From: Pisaster brevispinus
Taxonomy: Eukaryota > Echinodermata > Asteroidea > Forcipulatida > Asteriidae
Reading direction: 5' to 3'
NCBI GenBank assembly: GCA_023634235.1
Contig: JAMKCF010000019.1
Coordinates: forward strand, 7,891,684-7,955,683
DNA: 64,000 nucleotides
The position numbers and the translations under genes were made by a program. This document shows, in pieces, positions 58,186-64,000 of this stretch. Below the pieces are notes generated by a model. The model saw only the letters and a list, made by a program, of their open reading frames with translations. It made no database searches and was not told the DNA's origin. Position 1 is the stretch's first letter. Each line of letters starts with the position of its first letter.

Positions 58186-60604
58186 GGAATGTTCTTGCTT
58201 TACGCATGCCATGCTTGAACTCCTCCGCCTACGGTACGATTGGGGGGGAGAATGGAAAGTGCCAGTTAGTTAAATAGTTCTACTCATTCACTGGTAATCT
58301 AAGATTAGTATAGTGATACTACAGTGGTTTGCAACTGGTAACCTACATACAGGGTTAGTTTGAAATGAGAAACTTAGGGTTGGTAGTCAAATGACTGGGT
58401 TTCTTAATGGGTAAGTAAAGGTCTTTGGTCATTCTATTGGGCTTAAAACGGGTATTCCTTAGTGCAAGGTTATGACACTACAGGGTTCCAAACAAGCAAC
58501 TTTAGGGCAAGTTTTTATACTATAGAGTGTGCAAGTATCGCACATGTAGTAACGAGAAACACATTAAACAAAGAACATATATTTTTCTTAAATCAAATCT
58601 TTGTTTTAAATTATATCTATACAAAATCTGAAAATTTTTTATGAAATGAGTTTTAGCTTTTATAATAAACACACAAAATAATTTGTTAATTTTTATTGAA
58701 ACAAAATTAAAACTCTGGGACAAGGAGGCTTATTTGATCTTAACTTTTTAAAAACCCCTTTTGTAAATCCACGCCTGAATGATGTGTAACCACTAAACAT
58801 TTAACGCAGTACACAGTACAAACAGCCTACAAATTCACTACAGAACCAACCAACCAAGCCATATGTAAGTTGTTAATTGCCTGGTACACAACCCAAAGCT
58901 AAAGCCGAGAAAAAAAAAAAACTTGGAAATTTGAAAAGAAGAGAAATACCACACAACGATTTGTCTAAATATGTTAGAAATGAAAGTATTGAATTATGCA
59001 CTAAATTTCCTAGATTAATTCAGGCATTTATGTTTTTTGTTAATGTTGATTTTGTCTCAATGCTTGCTTGCTTTTTTCAGCTAAGGTTAAATCATCCGCA
59101 TTAATGCATCAAGGCAACACGAGGCAATTTTTCAGGCATTCCGGAGTCAACCAACTGCACTGTATGCAAAAGGAACACTTTGGCAGCACAAGGGACATTC
59201 TTCTAGCTGAAATAATGAGAGAACTGAAATGTGGCTGAATTTTCTTCTTGGAACTGGTTGCCTGTAAATTGCCTCGTGTGACATGGCCTTCAGCTTTAAA
59301 AACTCTCCAGCGTATGGGCTTTTTTCATGACTTTGCCATCTTAAGTCTTGTTCCCTGAATACAAGGGCATCATACGCATCTAATTTTGTTGGTGTGCATA
59401 TTTCTAAGTGGTGAAGAGACTGCAACCAACCAATACACAATAACTCTCCAGTGTACTCATTGAGGTAACCAGACTAACTTTGTTTGTTTGCAGGAGTCAC
59501 CTCCCTTTCAAAACCTCCTCTAGTTTGGTGAATAAAATGAAAAGGCTGCATGCAGCTCCTAACTTTTTTCTGACAGGAATAGAAAGGTGTTTGGTGACTA
59601 TCAGACTATCTGTAGTTTCTGTGTCACTACTCAAAGCAGGATGCTGTGTTACCATGCACAGATTTCAAGGACACACACTCGAAGATTGAGTAAATGCATG
59701 TCCGGGTTGCCTGAGTGTGAGTGCGATTTTGACTCACTTGGGAAGTTTTCTGTGGAGTGGGCACTAGAGTTTCAGGCTTAGATGGCTGCTTTTTGCTACT
59801 CATTGTTATTTTTGCTTTACTCCAAAAATACATGTACTTGTCGTTATTTTTCATAGAAGTATGGAAATAAATGTGTTTCTAAACTGAATTGAATTGAACA
59901 AAAGGCGCTGGAATAACGGACAAACTACAGGGATATCTGTGTAGTCCCTCATTCTAGACCTTTGCTCCTCTGTCTGATATTGACCTCTCGCACAACACGG
60001 AATGGGACTCAGCAAAATGTGCATCTACTATTTCCACAATTCCTTTGTGTACATTTTGACTCACAAAATGGCTGACATGATAGATGCATGTAAGTGCGCT
60101 CTGGGTTGTGCAAGGGGTCAATACCAGGATTTTGATGAGCGGAATGGCGACCTGATTTGCTTCCACTTTTCTCAGTACCGACACAAGTGCAAGATCCCAG
60201 CATCCTGTGGGCGATTGTCGATGATGGTTTACGGCTGACAGGACCGACGGGGCTTCAGTGCAAATTTTCCTCAAAAGGAAACTATCAGTCCCAGTGCAAA
60301 GACCTCAATGTTTGCTTTCTCCATTCAGCAATGATTTCATTTCAACACCACCTCAAAATTTACTATTCAGATTTTTGACTGAAAAATAATACCATGGGTA
60401 GTACAGTAAAAATTTTGAAATAGCCGGCGCAAACTAGTTAATGTTAGTGCAGACAGGGAACAAGACCAAGATGGCAGCAGGGTTATTAATGACCATTGAG
60501 TCAAACCTCGGCAAGGTCAACTTGATTACTTGTTTTCTCACAATTCTGTAAAAAGCAACAGTTTAGTTGCAAGCATAGCCTGGCCAGCCATTCACTCAAC
60601 CTAC
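58186..60604. other. PALS1 intron, non-coding
   Basis: No exon on either strand. 59850-59900 has a ctgaattgaattgaac end like the one at 2383-2402, and may be a retroelement 3' end. Confidence 0.45.
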
Positions 60605-60807
60605 CTGGGGATGGAGATTTAAGACACAGATCTTGGAAGCATTGACAACAGCTTGTATGGCCTCCAGGCTAGTGCCATAGACATTCTTCTCGTACTCGCC
60701 ATGCTCAACAAACTTCTCGGCCAAGATGTCCTGCTCGAAGCGTTGCCTTGTGGTGAAGTAATAATCCACACCATGGACTTCATGGTCTTTCTTTGGTCTA
60801 CTTGTGT
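60605..60807 (-). CDS. PALS1: PALS1 (MPP5), GUK domain exon
   Basis: 203 bases, acceptor ttctttccag, donor CAG|GTAGGT; enters with two bases completing a His codon and leaves in phase 0. It reads TSRPKKDHEVHGVDYYFTTR, then FEQDILAEKFVEHGEYEKNV and YGTSLEAIQAVVNASKICVL: the GMP-binding region and E-(F/Y)-x-x-NxYGT motif of MAGUK guanylate-kinase-like domains. Confidence 0.97.
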
Positions 60808-60870
60808 CTGGAAAGAAGAATTAACTTAACCCTTAGAGATCACTCAATTTTGATCACTCATGAATACTTT

Positions 60871-61290
60871 ATAATAATAAAAATAATAATAAAGTTAAAG
60901 TCTTATACAGTGCACATATCCAACAATAAGGTGCTCAAGGACAAAGAGAAACACTTTTTAAGGCAGGTTTGAAGTTTTTATGAATTATGAGACTGTTTAA
61001 TGTAGCACCTTATAAAGGTTTACAAGGTGCTGCAGCGCATTCAGCAGCCACTGCCAGAAACACCGAGGCAAACCCATTCTCTTAGCGCCAGGTGTAACTT
61101 GGCTCTTTTATGTGCATGACACAACACACAGGACCTACGGCTTTACATCCCATCCGAAGAACAAGCAACAATGGTAAGGCGTCTTGCTTAAGGACACAAG
61201 TGTCACGACTGGGATTCGAGCCCACACTACACTGATCAAAAACACCAGAGTTTGAGTCCGTGCGCTTGACCGCTCAGCCACAAACCCAGA
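60871..61290 (-). mobile_element. tRNA-derived SINE (family 1), near full length
   Basis: Minus strand: head gtggctgagcggtcaagcgc, B box gggctcgaatcccagtcgtg, body, and an (ATT)n tail at 60895-60871. It sits 60 bp from the PALS1 exon at 60807. Confidence 0.8.
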
Positions 61291-61439
61291 CCTAGTTGAG
61301 TCTTTAGCAGTTAAATGTCTGGGCAAGATCCCAAACAGAAATCTGCTTTTGTTTTGGTAAATGTGGATATCGTGTTAACATGGAAAACATTGGAAATATC
61401 AAGGCTGGCTGGGGGGAGGTGATGGGTGGTGTGTGTGTG

Positions 61440-61960
61440 TGAGTTTGTTTTCACATTCAAACTGGGGACCTATAACAAAAGAGGACAATAGGGTCCCCGG
61501 TTGGGTAAAGGTCCCCAGTTAGAAATTGTGTACAAAACCAATGGGAGCTGTTGCCAAAAAGTCCAAACAAAAGAGGGACAATAGGAGGTCCCCGATTGGA
61601 GGTGTTTACACACTTGTGTGTGTGTGTGTGTGCCCTTACACATGCCAACTTACGGGGTATTTTTAACAATGGAACAATGGACCCCACAAGGTGATTTCAA
61701 TAGGAACAATTGGGCCCCACAAGGGAATTCTTTAGAAAAGGGAATAATAGAACAACAATAGCAGTACCCCACAAACCGGATCCGTAAGGTTGTGTGTGTG
61801 TGTTTGTATTGCCAACCCTCCGAGGACATTTTACAATAGGGACAATAGGTCCTCACTAGTCGGTTCTTTGTTTTCAGGTGTCCTCACTAGTCATTTGTGT
61901 ACAAAACCAATGGGGATTGCTTCAATACAGGAACAACAGAAAGTACAATAGGTGTCCTCT
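61440..61960. repeat. Interspersed repeat, family H, with GT tracts
   Basis: Contains two GT runs, several 'ggtcccc...gttgg' and 'gacaatagg' words, and at 61690-61805 an inverted copy of 47700-47810 (gaattctttagaaaaggga, aacaacaatagcag, ccgtaaggttgtgtgt). Confidence 0.6.
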
Positions 61961-62017
61961 AACGTATAGGAGTGCTGTACCTGGGTGTGTGTGTGTGGGG
62001 GGGGTGATTATACTTAC

Positions 62018-62182
62018 GGGGAACAGCAGCTGCGTAACACTCATTAGACTCAAGCAATATTTGCCGGAGTTCGTGCCGTCCAACCTTGGGTGGTCCAATC
62101 AGCACAATGGGTCTCTTCTTCTCTGGGTTGGGATTGTACAGACCAACTTCTTCATACGTCAGAATCTCCTCACTGTTGTGAT
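62018..62182 (-). CDS. PALS1: PALS1 (MPP5), GUK domain start exon
   Basis: 165 bases, acceptor gtcgtacag, donor CCC|C-GTAAGTA in phase 1. It reads HNSEEILTYEEVGLYNPNPE then KKRPIVLIGPPKVGRHELRQ. The nucleotide-binding loop is degenerate: GPPKVGRHE replaces the G-x-x-x-x-G-K-S of active guanylate kinases, as expected for a scaffold MAGUK without kinase activity. Confidence 0.97.
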
Positions 62183-62916
62183 CTGTACGACAGAAAAAGA
62201 AACGAAACAATCTAGGTTAACTGTGTGTGCTCTACTTGAAGATTGAAGAAGATCAAGATGTAGATAATGGAAGACTTCTAGGGATGCTAGGTGCCGAGGT
62301 GCCAGCAGGCTTACTGGGGGTGCATTCCACTCTGGTGAACAATGCAGGCGTTTGCCAACTTGCGTGCAAATTTTCAAAGGGAAATGCATTGGGCACAAAC
62401 TTCAGGCATTTACAATGTTTTTCTAAATTCGGTTAACAGTGTTGAGGAAGTGCTACAATATGTTCACCAACTTGAAAAAAATTACTTAAATAATAGACAA
62501 ACGTCCACGCCAATTAGACTAGTATGAGCTAAACCATACCTCAAAAAAATAAATAAATAAATAAAAATCAGATTGTAGCAAAGAGTTTGAGTTCATTGTG
62601 TACAAATGTACTTGTTTACAAATGTGATGAGCGTAAGTAGTATGAAAATATTATATTTTATTTGAAAGAGCAAACAACAGAACATTGCCCAACACACGGA
62701 ATAATCATAATGGATACTCTGCAAAATGATTGGTCTGACAGATTGAAGTGAACGAGCGCACAGGTTTTGATTACAACGCGTTCCAGTCAACACTGTTAGC
62801 ATGATGTATATTTCATAAACAGTCGCGCAAAGGGTCCCAAGAGTGGAACGCCTCCCAGGTAAACCAAATGTTTTTGAAAATCTGTGCTTGCCAAGAATTA
62901 TGTAAAAGGAAAAAAA

Positions 62917-62960
62917 TAGTAAGTGGCCTGACGTTTCGACCCTAGCAGAGTCTTTCTCGA
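62917..62960. mobile_element. Single arm of foldback family G
   Basis: ggcctgacgtttcgacccta + gcagagtcttt, the same arm as in 18430-18515, followed by ctcgagaggctaaatgac. Confidence 0.65.
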
Positions 62961-63358
62961 GAGGCTAAATGACAACAATACAAATGAAAACTAAGTGGAA
63001 ATTTACACAGCATGTCTACTTCCACCAAGGGCCTTTCTCTTTTTCGGCGGCCATCTTGTTTTCTCTCATTCAAACCAATGTAAGGCCGAATCCGAATTTG
63101 CGGCTACAGCTATGGCTATGACTGTTGCTAAGGATGTTGCTAGGACGTGCTATACTTCAATGCATGATGATGTGGAAATCTAGCTGCAGCTGTAGCCGCT
63201 AATTCAAACACAGCCTTAGTAAACTGAGGTTGGAAGGGCAAGTTAGTCTGTCACCTTCTTAATATGATGAGATCTGTATTCATTAATGTTACTGCATACA
63301 GGGTACATGACAAAGATGGAGTCAGTGTGAAAAGATTTATAATAACTTATTGTTTTAC

Positions 63359-63477
63359 CATTTCCGTTGGCATTATACAGCTTTTTCTTTTTCTTCTTCT
63401 TCTTGGATTTTCCGCCACAGAGTAATTTCTTCTTCGGTTCGTCGTCATCGGGCATCGTCTGCTTCATGGCTTCTCGT
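63359..63477 (-). CDS. PALS1: PALS1 (MPP5), SH3-GUK linker exon; 5' part of gene outside window
   Basis: PALS1 is a membrane-associated guanylate-kinase scaffold of the Crumbs apical polarity complex (L27-L27-PDZ-SH3-GUK). The window holds its last five exons as the minus-strand join 63477-63359, 62182-62018, 60807-60605, 56171-56061, 54937-54758, about 258 residues with consistent phases. This exon reads REAMKQTMPDDDEPKKKLLC then a polylysine stretch (eight Lys) and LYNANGN, matching the REAMKQT...KKKRKKVLYNAN linker of vertebrate PALS1. Acceptor ctttctgtag, donor ATG|GTAAAA in phase 1. L27, PDZ and SH3 exons must lie to the right of the window. Confidence 0.95.
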
Positions 63478-63628
63478 CTACAGAAAGAGAAAAATGGATT
63501 CAAATAAACGATTCTCTGAATGCTCCAAGATTACATTCAACAGCAAAGTGTCAACATAGGGAAATATCAAGCAGTTCTAGATATTCCAAAAAACACAGAA
63601 CGACCCAGAAAACTTGGGGAAGATCAAG

Positions 63629-63746
63629 GTCCAATTTCATGGCCCTGCTTACCGTGGAATCCTGCGCTTACAGCCCATAGAATTGTGTGCTTTCGAGGCA
63701 TCGTAAGCACAGATTTTCGCGGTAAGCAGAGCCATGAAATTGGGCC
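63629..63746. mobile_element. Foldback MITE, family A
   Basis: Left end gtccaatttcatggccctgc, right end agagccatgaaattgggcc. Closest to 3226-3343; both contain tgcgcttacagcccatagaa. Confidence 0.8.
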
Positions 63747-63968
63747 ACATGTAACACTTGTGTACTCATGGAAGAGTAGGGGTTAACGCTGGTGTTTCTG
63801 GTTCATTGGGTAACACCTTTGTTTACAGGTTTCTCAGCAAAAGTGATTACGTTCTTGGTTACCAGAAATTAACCCTCCTACTGTCGGACGATTCAACACC
63901 ATCCACTGTGGTTTTGAATGATACGCCAAACTGCAATATGATAACTTTATGTCAATGAAACACAGTTG

Positions 63969-63993
63969 TAATAATAATAATAATAATAATAGT
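63969..63993. repeat. (AAT)n microsatellite
   Basis: Eight aat/taa triplets at the right edge, followed by agtggcttct. By analogy with 31799-32242 this is probably the tail of another family 1 SINE running off the window. Confidence 0.7.
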
Positions 63994-64000
63994 GGCTTCT

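Noticed and set aside
58877..59104. 75-codon plus-strand frame starting MPGTQPKAKAEKKKK
   Set aside because: The lysine run comes from an A tract and the remainder has no recognisable domain or splice site; it lies in a PALS1 intron.

Overview
The window looks like animal nuclear DNA. Coding sequence sits in short exons with GT-AG borders, introns run to 11 kb, and most of the rest is short interspersed repeats, tRNA-derived SINEs and microsatellites. The repeat types (short terminal-inverted-repeat elements, foldbacks with a gggcccaatttcat end, a tRNA-like SINE with an (ATT)n tail) together with the protein similarities suggest a non-vertebrate deuterostome. An echinoderm such as a sea star is my best guess, but this comes from pattern memory and no search was run.

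Four transcription units can be supported. (1) WDR20, plus strand, 22142-37572: four coding exons that appear to give a complete protein of 545 aa, a WD-repeat partner of the USP12/USP46 deubiquitinases. (2) A YqaJ-type (lambda-exonuclease-like) nuclease gene, minus strand, 21905 down to about 16028. It is split into at least five or six exons, has an intact-looking D...ExK core, and lies head to head with WDR20 across about 236 bp. (3) The 3' part of PALS1/MPP5, minus strand, 63477-54758: five exons covering the SH3-GUK linker and the whole guanylate-kinase-like domain. Its 5' exons lie beyond the right edge. (4) The first coding exon (10498-10370, minus) of an unidentified type II membrane protein whose remaining exons would lie beyond the left edge. 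Two further spliced-looking minus-strand exons (15241-15167 and 14812-14630) encode an unrecognised tail and are left as an orphan.

Layout: 1-10.3 kb, repeats only, no gene seen (possibly a long intron of unit 4); 10.4-12.1 kb, start of unit 4 with a CpG-rich candidate 5' exon; 14.6-21.9 kb, orphan exons and the YqaJ gene; 21.9-22.1 kb, shared promoter; 22.1-37.6 kb, WDR20, whose first intron is 11.4 kb and full of repeats; 37.6-54.7 kb, convergent 3' flanks of WDR20 and PALS1 with foldbacks and tandem repeats; 54.7-64 kb, PALS1 exons with large minisatellites in the introns.

The most unusual item is the multi-exon, apparently intact YqaJ nuclease gene sharing a promoter region with a conserved housekeeping gene. 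Also notable are two alternative WDR20 C-termini that both end in class I PDZ-ligand-like sequences, and a 0.9-kb 16-bp minisatellite ending about 60 bp from the last PALS1 splice acceptor.
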